Positions 7,051-16,220 of a DNA stretch of 64,000 bases are shown one piece after another; position 1 is the first letter of the stretch; each line of letters begins with the position of its first letter. The DNA is taken from NCBI RefSeq assembly GCF_032878875.1, contig NZ_CP118157.1:1302001-1366000 (forward strand), written 5' to 3'. The notes beneath the pieces are model-generated. The model ran no database searches and was not told where the DNA came from. It saw only the letters and a list, made by a program, of their open reading frames with translations. Both the position numbers and the translations under genes were made by a program. Source of the DNA: Microbacterium sp. AB (lineage in GTDB: Bacteria; Actinomycetota; Actinomycetes; Actinomycetales; Microbacteriaceae).

Positions 7051-9239
7051 GGGTTCGAGCGTAGCGGGGCGTCGTCCTCCGCTACGCGCTCGTCCTGGCG
7101 GAGGAGCGCGCCTGCGCTCGTCTCGGGTCGCAGGTCGAGGCGGCGCAGCAGCTGGGCGTTCGCCGCCACGACGACCGTGGAGGCCGACATGAGGATGGCG
7201 CCGACGCTCATGGGGAGGACGAAGCCGAGCGGCGCGAGGACGCCGGCCGCGAGGGGCACGGAGATCAGGTTGTAGCCGGCGGCCCACCACAGGTTCTGCG
7301 TCATCTTGCGGTAGGCGGCGCGCGACAGCGCGATCACGGAGAGCACGGAGCGCGGGTCCGACGAGGCCAGGATGACGCCGGCCGAGCCGATGGCGACATC
7401 CGTCCCCGCGCCGATCGCGATGCCCACGTCCGACTGCGCCAGGGCGGGGGCGTCGTTGACGCCGTCGCCCACCATGGCGACCTTGCGGCCCTCCCGCTGC
7501 AGCTCGGCGACCTTCGCGGCCTTGTCCTCCGGCCGGACGCCGGCGAAGACCCGGTCGATGCCGAGATCGGCCGCGACGGTCTCGGCGACCGCCCGGGCGT
7601 CGCCGGTGATCATCACCACCTGGATGCCGGACGCGTGCAGCGCGTCGACGGCGGTCCGGGACTCCGGGCGGATCTCGTCGGCCAGCCTCAGGGCGCCGAC
7701 GACCTCTCCGCCCGACACCACGTGCAGGATGATCGCCCCTTCGGCGCGCCAGTCGTCCGCGACGGCGAGCTCGGCGAGACCGTGCCCCTCCAGAAGGCGG
7801 GGACCGCCGACCTCGACCGTCGTGCCCTCGACCGAGGCGCGCACGCCGACGGCGGGGGACGAGGCGAACTCGGCCGCTCCAGGGACGCGCAGCCCCCGGG
7901 CGCGTGCGGCGCCCACGACGGCCCTGGCCAGCGGATGCTCGCTGTCGGCCTCGGCCGCGGCGGCGAGCGCGAGCACCTCGTCGGCGTCGCGTCCGGCCAC
8001 GGGGGCGACGGCCGTGACCGTCGGCTCGCCCCTGGTCAGCGTCCCCGTCTTGTCGAACAGCACCGTGTCGACCGTGCGCATGGACTCGAGCGCGAGGCGG
8101 TCCTTGACGAGCACGCCGCCGCGGGCGGCGCGTTCCGTGGCGATGGACACCACGAGCGGGATGGCCAGCCCGAGGGCGTGGGGGCACGCGATCACGAGCA
8201 CCGTGATGGTGCGCACGACCGCGGTGTCCGGTGCGCCGACCGCCGTCCACACCACGGCGGTGATCGCCGCGGCGCCGAGCGCGAACCAGAACAGCCAGGC
8301 CGCCGCGGTGTCGGCGATCCGCTGGGCGCGGGACGAGGACGCCTGGGCGTCGGCGACGAGGCGCTGGATGCCGGCCAGCGCGGTGTCGTCGCCGACGGCC
8401 GTCACCTGCACGCGGAGACCCGAGTCCGTGGCGACCGTCCCCGCCACGACCTGGTCGCCGACGCCGCGGCGCACCGGCTTCGACTCCCCGGTGACCATGG
8501 ACTCGTCGATGCTCGCGGAGCCGTCCACGATCCTGCCGTCGGCGGGAACGGACGCACCGGGACGCACGACGAGCACGTCGCCGACCGCGAGTTCGGACGG
8601 GACGACCTTCACGACGTCGTCGCCGTCGACCCGCCACGCCTCGTCCGGCAGCAGGGCCGCGAGCGAGTCGAGGGCGGAGGTGGTCTGCGCGAGGGAGCGC
8701 ATCTCGATCCAGTGGCCCAGCAGCATGATGACGACGAGCAGCGCGAGCTCCCACCAGAAGTCCAGCTCCTCGTCGAGGAGGCCCAGGCTCGCGCCCCACG
8801 ACGCGACGAAGGCGACGCTGATGGCCAGGCCGATGAGGAGCATCATCCCAGGCTTGCGGGACCGTGCCTCCGAGACCGCGCCGGTCAGGAAGGGCCATCC
8901 GCCCCAGAGGTAGACGACCGTGCCCAGGACGGGCGAGACCCATCCCGCCCAGGCCGCCTCGGGCAGGTGGTAGCCGATCAGGTGCGCGAACATCCCGTTG
9001 AATCCCACGACGGGGATCGCCAGCACCAGCATCGCCCAGAACAGGCGCCGGAACCTCGCCACGTGGCCGGTGTGCCCGGCGTGGCCGGTGTGGCCGGCGT
9101 GGTCCGTGTGCGGGGTGTCGTCGTGTCCGGTGCGGTCCCCGTGCGCGTCGTGCGCGTCGTGCTCCGTATGCGCGTCGTGGTCGTGCCCGGTGCGGTCGCC
9201 GTGCGCGTCGTGTCCCTCGTGGTCGTGAGTCGTGCTCAT
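7047..9239 (-). CDS. copB: CopB-type copper-exporting P1B ATPase
   Basis: The 730-residue membrane pump has TGES at 250-253, the transmembrane CPH motif at 352-354, DKTGTLT with the phosphorylated D396, SEHPLA at 433-438 and GDGVND at 591-596. CPH instead of CPC marks the CopB subgroup (Cu or Ag export). The first 60 residues hold 17 histidines in HD-, HT- and HA-rich repeats instead of an MXXC domain, a probable metal-binding tail. About eight membrane helices are visible. The ATG lies only 12 bases from a CsoR-like palindrome, so copper-responsive, possibly leaderless expression is likely. The gene is coupled to the downstream Gfo/Idh gene. Confidence 0.93.
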   Translation of the reverse strand: MSTTHDHEGHDAHGDRTGHDHDAHTEHDAHDAHGDRTGHDDTPHTDHAGHTGHAGHTGHVARFRRLFWAMLVLAIPVVGFNGMFAHLIGYHLPEAAWAGWVSPVLGTVVYLWGGWPFLTGAVSEARSRKPGMMLLIGLAISVAFVASWGASLGLLDEELDFWWELALLVVIMLLGHWIEMRSLAQTTSALDSLAALLPDEAWRVDGDDVVKVVPSELAVGDVLVVRPGASVPADGRIVDGSASIDESMVTGESKPVRRGVGDQVVAGTVATDSGLRVQVTAVGDDTALAGIQRLVADAQASSSRAQRIADTAAAWLFWFALGAAAITAVVWTAVGAPDTAVVRTITVLVIACPHALGLAIPLVVSIATERAARGGVLVKDRLALESMRTVDTVLFDKTGTLTRGEPTVTAVAPVAGRDADEVLALAAAAEADSEHPLARAVVGAARARGLRVPGAAEFASSPAVGVRASVEGTTVEVGGPRLLEGHGLAELAVADDWRAEGAIILHVVSGGEVVGALRLADEIRPESRTAVDALHASGIQVVMITGDARAVAETVAADLGIDRVFAGVRPEDKAAKVAELQREGRKVAMVGDGVNDAPALAQSDVGIAIGAGTDVAIGSAGVILASSDPRSVLSVIALSRAAYRKMTQNLWWAAGYNLISVPLAAGVLAPLGFVLPMSVGAILMSASTVVVAANAQLLRRLDLRPETSAGALLRQDERVAEDDAPLRSNP

Positions 9240-9250
9240 GCGTCCACGAT

Positions 9251-9267
9251 ATACCCCTGGGGGGTAT
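9251..9267 (-). promoter_or_regulatory. CsoR-like copper operator overlapping the copB promoter
   Basis: ATACCCCTGGGGGGTAT is a perfect inverted repeat (7-base arms, 3-base centre) of the kind bound by CsoR repressors. On the minus strand TATATC (9253-9248) next to it can serve as a -10, placing the transcript start within a few bases of the ATG at 9239. No csoR gene is in the window. Confidence 0.65.
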
Positions 9268-9302
9268 CCGGCTCCGGATTCCGGATCAGCGCGGCCCCGC
9301 CG

Positions 9303-10610
9303 TCATGCCCGCGCGAGCGCCTGTTCGAGGTCGGCGACGATGTCGTCCGCCTCCTCGAGACCGACCGAGATGCGGATGGTCGCCTGCGAGATGCCGGCAG
9401 CGGCGAGCTGGCCCGGCGTCATGTGGTTGTGCGTCATCGACGCGGGGTGGGCGACGATGGTCCGGGCGTCGCCGATGTTGGCGACGAGCCGGATGGTCCG
9501 CAGCGCGTCGACCACGCGCTCGACCCGGGCGAAGGCGTCCTCCTCGCTCGGCACGAGCTCGAACGCGAACACGCTCGGGGAGCCCTTCGGCAGGTAGGTC
9601 CTCGCGACGCCCTTCCAGGGGTTCGTGCCGATCGACGGGTGGAAGACGACGCCGACCGCCGGGTGCCGGTCGAGGAACGACGCCACGGTCTTGGCGTTGT
9701 CGACGTGGCGCGCGATGCGCAGATCGAGCGTCTCGAGCCCCGTGATCAGCTGGAAGGCGTTGAAGGGCGAGAGCGCGGTGCCGAGGTCGCCCACGAACTT
9801 CGACTTCACGAGCGTGATGAACGCCCTCTCGGGGCCGAAGGCCTCCCACAGCGACACGTCGCCGTAGCGCCAGTGCGGCACGAAGAGGCCCGGCCACTTC
9901 TCCGGCTCCGCCGAGAAGTCGAACGTCCCGAGATCCACGACGACGCCTCCGAGCGACGACCCGTGCCCGCCGATGAACTTCGTCGCGGAGTGCACGACGA
10001 AGTCGGCGCCGAAGTCGCGGGGGCGCAGCAGGTACGGCGTCGCCACCGTGTTGTCGATGACGAGCGGCACGCCGGCCTCATGGGCGATCTCGGCGACCGA
10101 TGCGACGTCGAGCACCTGGGCGATGGGGTTCGCCACCGATTCCGCGAAGAACGCCCGGGTGTTCGGGCGCACGGCGTCGCGCCAGGCGTCGAAATCGTCC
10201 TGGTCGACGAACGTCACCTCGAGCCCGAAGTCGCCGAACGTGTCGCCGAAGAGGTCGACGGTGCCGCCGTACAGCTGGCTCGATGCGACGACGTGACCCC
10301 CGCGGCCGAGCAGCGCGAAGGTCGTGAGGGCGACCGCCGCCTGACCGGATGAGACGGCCGCCGCGGCCACGCCGCCCTCGAGCACGGCGAGCCGCTGCTC
10401 GAGGACGGCCTGGGTGGGGTTGCTGTTGCGGCTGTAGATGTAGCCCTGCTCGCGGAGCGCGAACTTCTCGCGTGCCTCCGTGAGGGACGAGAAGGCGTAG
10501 GCCGACGACTGGTAGACCGGCGGGACGACGGTGTACTCGGGCGTCCCCGGGACGTATCCGGCGTGGAGCTGCGTCGTCGCGAATCCGGACGGTCGGTCGG
10601 CCTGTGTCAT
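9303..10610 (-). CDS. metY: O-acetylhomoserine sulfhydrylase (PLP-dependent)
   Basis: The 435-residue enzyme belongs to the Cys/Met-metabolism PLP family: the N-terminal ATTQLHAGY, YSRNSNPT and the PLP lysine K211 in HSATKFIGGHG. Its length and the WEAFGPERAFI and NPWKG segments fit O-acetylhomoserine aminocarboxypropyltransferase, which makes homocysteine from O-acetylhomoserine and sulfide in the cytoplasm, better than the shorter cystathionine gamma-synthases. The ATG at 10610 is chosen because the MTQADRPSGFATTQLHAG start is typical. It stands alone, 67 bases from the next gene. No regulatory site was recognised. Confidence 0.92.
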   Translation of the reverse strand: MTQADRPSGFATTQLHAGYVPGTPEYTVVPPVYQSSAYAFSSLTEAREKFALREQGYIYSRNSNPTQAVLEQRLAVLEGGVAAAAVSSGQAAVALTTFALLGRGGHVVASSQLYGGTVDLFGDTFGDFGLEVTFVDQDDFDAWRDAVRPNTRAFFAESVANPIAQVLDVASVAEIAHEAGVPLVIDNTVATPYLLRPRDFGADFVVHSATKFIGGHGSSLGGVVVDLGTFDFSAEPEKWPGLFVPHWRYGDVSLWEAFGPERAFITLVKSKFVGDLGTALSPFNAFQLITGLETLDLRIARHVDNAKTVASFLDRHPAVGVVFHPSIGTNPWKGVARTYLPKGSPSVFAFELVPSEEDAFARVERVVDALRTIRLVANIGDARTIVAHPASMTHNHMTPGQLAAAGISQATIRISVGLEEADDIVADLEQALARA

Positions 10611-10678
10611 CCGGCCATTCTCCCGACCTGCTCCGGCGTGTCGGGAATCCGTGTGACGTCCTGTTTCGGCCGGGCTCG

Positions 10679-11620
10679 TCAGGGGACGAGCACGACCTTG
10701 CCGCGCGCGCCGGACTCGACGATGCGGTGCGCCCGTGCGGCCTCGGCGAGGGGGAGCGCCTCTCCGAGCTCGACGCTGAACCGCCCGGCGGCCAGCAGTG
10801 TGATCGCGACGGCGACCGCCTCGTGGCGCCAGGCCAGCTGCTGTGCCGTGAGGGGAACGGGCGAGCCGCCGGCGAAGGCGCGGATGCCGAGATCCGCGGC
10901 CTTCGCCCCCTGGACGAGGGTCGCGATGCGCCGCCGGTCGTGGAGCAGCTCGAGAGAGGCCGCGAGCGCCTCGTCCGTGCCGACGGCGTCGAGGACCACG
11001 GTGGGGCCCTCCGGGGCGATCTCGCGCACCCGATCGGCGAGCCCTTCGCCGTAGGGGACGGTCTCGGCGCCGAGGCCGCGCACGCGGTCGGCGCGGGCGT
11101 CGCTCGTCGTGGCGATCACGCGGGCGCCGAACAGCGCGGCGAACTGGACGACCGCCTGCCCGACCGAGCCGGAGCCGCCGTGCACGAGCAGCGTGTCGTC
11201 TCCGCGCACGCCGAGCGATCGCAGCGACTGGTACGCGGTGCCGACGGGGATGCCGAGCGCGGCGCCCTGCGCCGCCGTGACTCCGGGGGGTCGCAGGAAC
11301 GCCTTCGACGCCGAGGCGACGACGTCGGTCGCGTACGCGCCCGGCGTCTCGAAGAACACCACGGGATCGCCCGTCCGGAGGCCGTCGACGCCCTCGCCCA
11401 CGGAGACGACGAAGCCGGCTCCGTCGGTGCCGACGCCGCGCGGCGCGGTGAACGGCCCGGAGGCTCGCACGCCCGACCGCAGCTTCGCGTCGACCGGGTT
11501 GACGCCGGCCGCCTCCACGCGGATCACGACCTGTCCCTCTCCGGCGACGGGATCGGGGACGTCTGTCACCGCGAGGACGTCGGGGCCGCCGAGCTGGGAG
11601 TACTGGATCGCCTTCGCCAT
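10679..11620 (-). CDS. Zinc-free NADP-dependent medium-chain oxidoreductase (quinone oxidoreductase type)
   Basis: The 313-residue protein begins MAKAIQYSQLGGPDVLAV, has the GroES-like N-terminal half and the NADPH-binding GGSGSVGQA motif, and lacks the cysteine cluster of zinc alcohol dehydrogenases. This is the NADPH:quinone reductase/zeta-crystallin group of the MDR superfamily. An in-frame GTG nine bases upstream (11629) is possible, but the ATG gives the usual family start. It is monocistronic, lying between metY and the terminator of the lactate operon. The physiological substrate cannot be told from sequence. Confidence 0.88.
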   Translation of the reverse strand: MAKAIQYSQLGGPDVLAVTDVPDPVAGEGQVVIRVEAAGVNPVDAKLRSGVRASGPFTAPRGVGTDGAGFVVSVGEGVDGLRTGDPVVFFETPGAYATDVVASASKAFLRPPGVTAAQGAALGIPVGTAYQSLRSLGVRGDDTLLVHGGSGSVGQAVVQFAALFGARVIATTSDARADRVRGLGAETVPYGEGLADRVREIAPEGPTVVLDAVGTDEALAASLELLHDRRRIATLVQGAKAADLGIRAFAGGSPVPLTAQQLAWRHEAVAVAITLLAAGRFSVELGEALPLAEAARAHRIVESGARGKVVLVP

Positions 11621-11642
11621 GTGTCTCACGGTACCGCGAAGC

Positions 11643-11681
11643 GGGGGATCCCGACGGGCCTCGCGGCCGATCGGGACCCCC
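11643..11681 (-). terminator. GC-rich hairpin after the lactate operon
   Basis: GGGGGATCCCGA (11643-11654) pairs with TCGGGACCCCC (11671-11681) apart from one bulged A, with GGCC/GGCC pairing inside the loop. It follows the lldD stop by 27 bases on the minus strand. No clear T tract was seen. Confidence 0.5.
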
Positions 11682-11707
11682 TGTGACGGTGTGTGACGGC
11701 GGGCGCG

Positions 11708-12982
11708 TCAGCTCTGCGCGACGACGGCCTCCGCGGCCGCGGACACCGTCGGCTCCACCGGCACGAGGCGGCTGAGCTGCGTCACGTGGCGCGGCTCGAG
11801 CTCGTCGAGCGAGGAGACGCCGAGGAGCTTCATCGTCCGCTCGATCTCGCTGCGGAGGATGGCGATCGTGCGGTCGACGCCCTCGCGCCCGCCCGCCATG
11901 AGGCCGTACAGGTACGCGCGGCCGACGAGCGTGAACGTCGCCCCGAGCGCCACGGAGGCGACGATGTCGGCGCCGTTCATGATGCCCGTGTCGACCATGA
12001 CGGTCGCGTCCTTGCCGACCTCGCGCACGACCTGCGGCAGCAGGTGGAACGGCACGGGAGCGCGGTCGAGCTGACGACCGCCGTGGTTCGAGAGGATGAT
12101 CCCGTCGACGCCGCGGTCGATGAGCCTGACGGCGTCGGGGACGTTCTGCACGCCCTTCACGACGAGCTTGCCCGGCCACATCCCGCGGATGATCTCGAGA
12201 TCGTCGTAGGAGATGGTCGGATCCATGGCGGCGTCGAGGAGGTCGCCCACCGTCCCGCCCGTCGTCGAGAGCGAGGCGAACTCGAGCTTGGGCGTGGTGA
12301 GGAAGTCGATCCACCACCACGGCCGCGGGATGGCGTTGAGGATGGTGCCGAGCGTCAGCTGCGGCGGGATGGCGAACCCGTTGCGCTTGTCGCGCAGCCG
12401 TGCGCCCGCGATGGGCGTGTCGACCGTGAACATGAGGGTGTCGAAGCCGGCCCTCGCCGCGCGCTCCACGAGCCCGTACGAGATCTCTCGCTGCCGCATG
12501 ACGTACAGCTGGAACCAGTTGCGGCCCTGCGGGTTCGCCGCCTTGACGTCCTCGATGGAGGTCGTGCCGAGCGTCGAGAGGGTGAACGGGATGCCCGCGG
12601 CGGCGGCGGCCCCCGCGCCGGCCGTCTCGCCCTCGGTCTGCATGAGGCGCGTGAACCCCGTCGGCGCGATGCCGAACGGCAGGGCGCTCGGACCGTCCAG
12701 GATCGTCGTCGAGGTGTCGACGTCCTCCGCGGGCCTGAGGATGTCGGGATGGAACTCGATGTCCTCGAACGCCTGGCGCGCGCGGTGCATCGACAGCTCG
12801 CCCTCCGCGGCGCCGTCGGTGTAGTCGAACGCCGCTGCGGGGGTGCGGCGCTTCGCGATCCGGCGCAGGTCGTAGGTCGTGAGCGCGGCGTCGAGGCGGC
12901 GCTTCCTGCCGTCGAGCTCCGGCTTCTTGAACTGCATGAGCTCCAAGAGCTCAGCGGGCTTCGGCAGCTGTCGCGTGACCAT
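11708..12982 (-). CDS. lldD: FMN-dependent L-lactate dehydrogenase (alpha-hydroxy-acid oxidase family)
   Basis: The 424-residue protein is a TIM-barrel flavoenzyme with Y160 (FQLYV), D188 (TVDTP), K276 (VKGV) and the catalytic HGGR motif (H300 in [11 protein letters not shown]). It oxidises L-lactate to pyruvate at the membrane or in the cytoplasm, feeding electrons to quinone. The ATG lies inside the end of the GntR gene (32-base overlap) and is preceded by AAAGGA, seven bases away, which fixes the start. The FadR-type regulator upstream in the same operon matches the common lldR-lldD layout. A related 2-hydroxyacid substrate is possible. Confidence 0.88.
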   Translation of the reverse strand: MVTRQLPKPAELLELMQFKKPELDGRKRRLDAALTTYDLRRIAKRRTPAAAFDYTDGAAEGELSMHRARQAFEDIEFHPDILRPAEDVDTSTTILDGPSALPFGIAPTGFTRLMQTEGETAGAGAAAAAGIPFTLSTLGTTSIEDVKAANPQGRNWFQLYVMRQREISYGLVERAARAGFDTLMFTVDTPIAGARLRDKRNGFAIPPQLTLGTILNAIPRPWWWIDFLTTPKLEFASLSTTGGTVGDLLDAAMDPTISYDDLEIIRGMWPGKLVVKGVQNVPDAVRLIDRGVDGIILSNHGGRQLDRAPVPFHLLPQVVREVGKDATVMVDTGIMNGADIVASVALGATFTLVGRAYLYGLMAGGREGVDRTIAILRSEIERTMKLLGVSSLDELEPRHVTQLSRLVPVEPTVSAAAEAVVAQS

Positions 12983-13685
12983 GCTGGTCCTTTCCGATGG
13001 TGATCTGGTCGTAGTAGCCGGTGATGTGCGCGCGGACGGCGTCCGCCGCGGCGTCCGGGTCTCCCGCCGAGATCGCGGCGAGGATGCCCCGGTGCTCACG
13101 ACGCAGGCGTGTGCACGTCGTCTCCCAGTCGTCGACCGAGAGGGCGCCCGCCGTCGCGTACGCCTCGATGGCGGATCGAAGCCCCGCCATCGTGGCCGTG
13201 ATGACCTGGTTGCCCGACGCCTCGGCGAGGGCGAGATGGAACCGCTGGTCGAGCGCGAGGAACCCCGCCTCGGCGAGGGCGGGGTCGTCCATGGCGTCGA
13301 GCAGGGCGGACGGTCCGGCGAGATCGGGGGCGGAGGCCGCGAGGTCCTCGGCGACGTGCGTCTCGAGCACGAGGCGCGTGTCGACCACGTCGCCGACGGG
13401 GAAGCCGGTCGCGGCCAGCTGCAGGCGCATGAGGGCGGACATGCCGCCGCCGGGGAGGGCGATGATGATCGCGCCCGACGAGGGGCCGGAGCCGGTCGCG
13501 GTGCGCACGAGGCCGAGCACCTCGAGCACGCGGATCGCCTCGCGCACGCTCGACCGCCCCACGCCGAGCTCCCCGGCCAGCGCCCGCTCCCCGGGGAGGC
13601 GGTCGCCGGGGGAGAGCTCCCCGTCGACGAGGGCGCGCTCGAGATGCGAGAGCACGATCTCCCACGCCCGCTGCTCGTCGGCCAC
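12951..13685 (-). CDS. lldR: GntR/FadR-family regulator, probable lactate-responsive LldR
   Basis: The 244-residue protein starts with a GTG ([19 protein letters not shown]), has the winged helix with [18 protein letters not shown] at about residues 40-57, and an FCD effector domain behind it. Its 3' end overlaps lldD by 32 bases, so both are one transcript and it most likely senses L-lactate. A FadR-type palindrome at 13710-13722 lies just upstream of its start, beside TAACGT (minus strand, 13728-13723) as a possible -10, suggesting autoregulation. The start is set by the first in-frame GTG before the helix-turn-helix. Confidence 0.83.
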   Translation of the reverse strand: MADEQRAWEIVLSHLERALVDGELSPGDRLPGERALAGELGVGRSSVREAIRVLEVLGLVRTATGSGPSSGAIIIALPGGGMSALMRLQLAATGFPVGDVVDTRLVLETHVAEDLAASAPDLAGPSALLDAMDDPALAEAGFLALDQRFHLALAEASGNQVITATMAGLRSAIEAYATAGALSVDDWETTCTRLRREHRGILAAISAGDPDAAADAVRAHITGYYDQITIGKDQHGHATAAEAR

Positions 13686-13709
13686 GATGCCTCCTGTGCT
13701 CGGACCGCT

Positions 13710-13722
13710 GTGGTCCGACCAC
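13710..13722 (-). promoter_or_regulatory. FadR/LldR-type operator
   Basis: GTGGTCCGACCAC is a 13-base palindrome around one central base and contains TGGTCCGACCA, fitting the TGGTNNNACCA consensus of the FadR subgroup. It sits 25-37 bases before the lldR start codon. Confidence 0.6.
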
Positions 13723-13766
13723 ACGTTACCACGGCGGTCGTGCCCCGGAGCGGGTAGCGTCGAGGC

Positions 13767-14684
13767 GTGCCCCGTTCCCCTCTGCCCCAGCGCCACGGCC
13801 TCGACGCGGCGTGGGTGCGGACGCCCCGGGAGACGACGTGGGCGACGATGCGCGAGCACCTCGTCGAGCGGCTCCCGCGCCTGACTCCCGCGCGCATCGA
13901 CGAGATGCTCGGCGACGGCGCCTTCGTCGACGACTCCGGCCGTCCGCTCGCCGCGGACGAGTCCTACCGGCCGCACGCCATCGTCTGGTTCCACCGCGAT
14001 CTGCGCGACGAGGCCGAGGTCCCCTTCCCCCTCGACGTCCTGCACCAGGACGAGCGCGTCGTCGTCGTCGACAAGCCGCACTTCCTCGCGACCATCCCAC
14101 GCGGCCGGCACGTGCGGCAGAGCGTCGTCGTGCGCGCGCGGAACATGCTCGGGCTGCCGGAGCTGTCCCCGGCGCACCGCCTCGACCGCGTGACGGCGGG
14201 CGTGCTGCTGCTCACGACCGAACGGCGATGGCGTCGCGCGTACCAGACGATGTTCGAGGAGCGCGTGCCGCGGAAGGAGTACGAGGCCGTCGCCGCGGCT
14301 CCCGGCGATCTGGAGCTCCCCGCGCACGTGCGCAGCCACATCACGAAGCAGCACGGCGTGATGCAGGCGTTCGAGCACGACGACCGCGCGCCCAACGCGC
14401 ACACCCTCGTCGAGCTCATCGAGGAGCGCGGAGGCCTCGCCCGCTACCGGGCGACGCCGTTCACGGGCAAGACGCACCAGATCAGGCTGCACATGAACCG
14501 CCTCGGCCGCCCCATCGTCGGCGACCCGCTCTACCCGCTCGTCGATGACGTCGACGTCGACGACTTCTCCGCGCCGCTGCAGCTGCTCGCCCGCACGCTG
14601 CGGTTCGTCGACCCCGTCGACGGCGCGGAGCGGGAGTTCACGAGCCCGCGGGCGCTGGAGGCGTTTCCGCCGTCGGATCGATGA
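13767..14684 (+). CDS. RluA-family RNA pseudouridine synthase
   Basis: The 305-residue protein has the RluA signature: [15 protein letters not shown] followed by [14 protein letters not shown] with the catalytic D140, and [10 protein letters not shown] with the conserved RLH near residue 240. It isomerises uridine in rRNA or tRNA. The start is a GTG at 13767; the N-terminal 80 residues are S4-like but degenerate. The gene runs divergently from lldR with about 80 bases between and converges on the rhamnulokinase gene. Which nucleotide it modifies is unknown. Confidence 0.9.
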   Translation: MPRSPLPQRHGLDAAWVRTPRETTWATMREHLVERLPRLTPARIDEMLGDGAFVDDSGRPLAADESYRPHAIVWFHRDLRDEAEVPFPLDVLHQDERVVVVDKPHFLATIPRGRHVRQSVVVRARNMLGLPELSPAHRLDRVTAGVLLLTTERRWRRAYQTMFEERVPRKEYEAVAAAPGDLELPAHVRSHITKQHGVMQAFEHDDRAPNAHTLVELIEERGGLARYRATPFTGKTHQIRLHMNRLGRPIVGDPLYPLVDDVDVDDFSAPLQLLARTLRFVDPVDGAEREFTSPRALEAFPPSDR

Positions 14685-14753
14685 CCGATCCCCGTCTCGT
14701 CCCTCGGCGCGGAGGCGCCGTTCCGGCGGCCGACGACCGTGCTTCGGCACCGA

Positions 14754-16175
14754 TCAGGCACCGGCCGTCCCGCGCGGCGCGTAGCGCCTCGGGGACGTCG
14801 TGCGGGCGACGAGACGGCGCAGGTCCTCGAGCGAGCCGTCGACGGCGCCGAGGGCGCGCGCCTGGACGAGGACGTTGCCGAGCGCCGTCGCCTCGACGGG
14901 GCCGGCGAGCACGGGAAGCCCCGCACGGTCGGCGGTCAGCTGGCAGAGGAGCTCGTTGAGGGAGCCGCCGCCGACGAGGTGGACGGCGCCGACGCGCTTC
15001 CCCGACAGGTCCGACGCCGTGTGCACCGCCTCCGCGAAGGCGTCCGCGAGACTCTCCACGATGCAGCGGACGTACTCGGCGCGCGTCCGCGGGACGGGGA
15101 GCCCACGCTCCCTCAGCCAGGTCGTGATGCGCTCGGGCATTCCTCCCGGCGCGGTGAAGGCGGCGTCGTTCGCGTCGAAGACCGGCTGCGGCGCGGTGAC
15201 GTCCGCGGCTTGCGCGAGGAGGGAGCGGAGGTCGATCGTCTCGCCGGACTCGCGCTCCCACGCGCGCACGGACTCCGACAGCAGCCACAGGCCCATGACG
15301 TTGTGCAGGAACCGGACGCGGCCGTCGACGCCGCCCTCGTTCGTGAAGTTCGCCGCGCGGCTCGCCTCGGTGAGGACGGGAGCGTCCAGCTCGACGCCGA
15401 CGAGGCCCCAGGTGCCGCAGCTGATGTACGCGGCGTCGGGGTCGGTCATGGGGATGGCCACGACGGCGGATGCCGTGTCATGGGATCCGACGGCGACGAC
15501 GGGCGCGTCGATCCCCGTCGTCGTGCGCACGGCGTCGCGGAGCGCGCCGATCGTCTCGCCCGGCCGGACGAGGCGCGGCAGGATGCGCGAGGGGATGCCG
15601 AGCCTCTCGGCGAGCGGGAGGTTCCACGCCGAGCCGTCGACGCGCAGCAGGCCCGTGGTCGATGCGTTGGTCGTCTCCGCGACGCGCTCTCCCGTCAGCC
15701 AGTACGCGATGAGATCGGGGATGAGCAGCGCCTCGTCCGTGAGCTCGAGCGTGCCCGCCGCCGCGTCGGCGGCGTACTGGTAGAGCGTGTTGAAGCTCAG
15801 GAACTGCAGGCCGTTCTCGGCGTACAGCTCGTCGAACGGCGCGACCGCGTGCACGGCGTCGACGCCGGCCCGCGTGCGCGCGTCTCGATAGTGGTAGGGC
15901 GTGCCGAGCATGCGCCCTCCGCGCAGCAGCGCGTAGTCGACGGCCCACGAGTCGACGCCGATCGACGCGACGTCGCCGGCGGACGCGGCGCGGAGGCCCT
16001 CGAGGACCGAGCGGTACAGCTCGAGGATGTTCCAGTGGAGGCCGTCGATCGTCTCGACGGGGGTGTTGGGGAACCGTGCGACGGCCTCGAGCCGCAGTTC
16101 GTCGCGTCCGACGCGGCCGAGCATGACGCGGCCGCTCGTGGCTCCCAGATCGACGGCGGCGACGGTGACGCTCAT
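14754..16175 (-). CDS. rhaB: Rhamnulokinase
   Basis: The 473-residue FGGY-superfamily kinase has AVDLGATSGR at residues 7-16 (phosphate loop), IGVDSWAVDYALL near 72-84 and the catalytic D233 in GSHDTASAV, all typical of RhaB. It phosphorylates L-rhamnulose to L-rhamnulose 1-phosphate. The ATG at 16175 has AGGAG nine bases upstream. It is the second gene of an operon behind the aldolase/dehydrogenase gene, separated by 45 bases that hold a run of four G4 tracts. L-fuculokinase is a less likely alternative given the rhamnose isomerase further right. Confidence 0.92.
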   Translation of the reverse strand: MSVTVAAVDLGATSGRVMLGRVGRDELRLEAVARFPNTPVETIDGLHWNILELYRSVLEGLRAASAGDVASIGVDSWAVDYALLRGGRMLGTPYHYRDARTRAGVDAVHAVAPFDELYAENGLQFLSFNTLYQYAADAAAGTLELTDEALLIPDLIAYWLTGERVAETTNASTTGLLRVDGSAWNLPLAERLGIPSRILPRLVRPGETIGALRDAVRTTTGIDAPVVAVGSHDTASAVVAIPMTDPDAAYISCGTWGLVGVELDAPVLTEASRAANFTNEGGVDGRVRFLHNVMGLWLLSESVRAWERESGETIDLRSLLAQAADVTAPQPVFDANDAAFTAPGGMPERITTWLRERGLPVPRTRAEYVRCIVESLADAFAEAVHTASDLSGKRVGAVHLVGGGSLNELLCQLTADRAGLPVLAGPVEATALGNVLVQARALGAVDGSLEDLRRLVARTTSPRRYAPRGTAGA

Positions 16176-16192
16176 GGGCGTGGACTCCTGTA

Positions 16193-16211
16193 GGGGCGGG
16201 GCGGGGCGGGG
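16193..16211 (+). other. G-quadruplex-forming motif between rhaB and the rhamnulose-1-P aldolase gene
   Basis: Four consecutive GGGG tracts separated by single C bases lie on the plus strand in the 45-base gap between two cotranscribed minus-strand genes. The mRNA there would be C-rich and the template strand G-rich. Whether it folds is unknown. Confidence 0.5.
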
Positions 16212-16220
16212 ATCCGGGGA

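Noticed and set aside
9060..9235. Short tandem repeats that could suggest a CRISPR-like or satellite array
   Set aside because: They encode the His-rich N-terminus of the copper ATPase in frame, with units of 6-30 bases and no spacers.
7635..10352. 905-codon open frame antisense to the copper ATPase and sulfhydrylase genes
   Set aside because: No start signal or recognisable domain; it spans two unrelated real genes on the opposite strand.
14685..14753. Terminator between the pseudouridine synthase and rhamnulokinase genes
   Set aside because: Only 4- to 5-base stems (such as GTGC-TTCG-GCAC) are visible, too weak to call.
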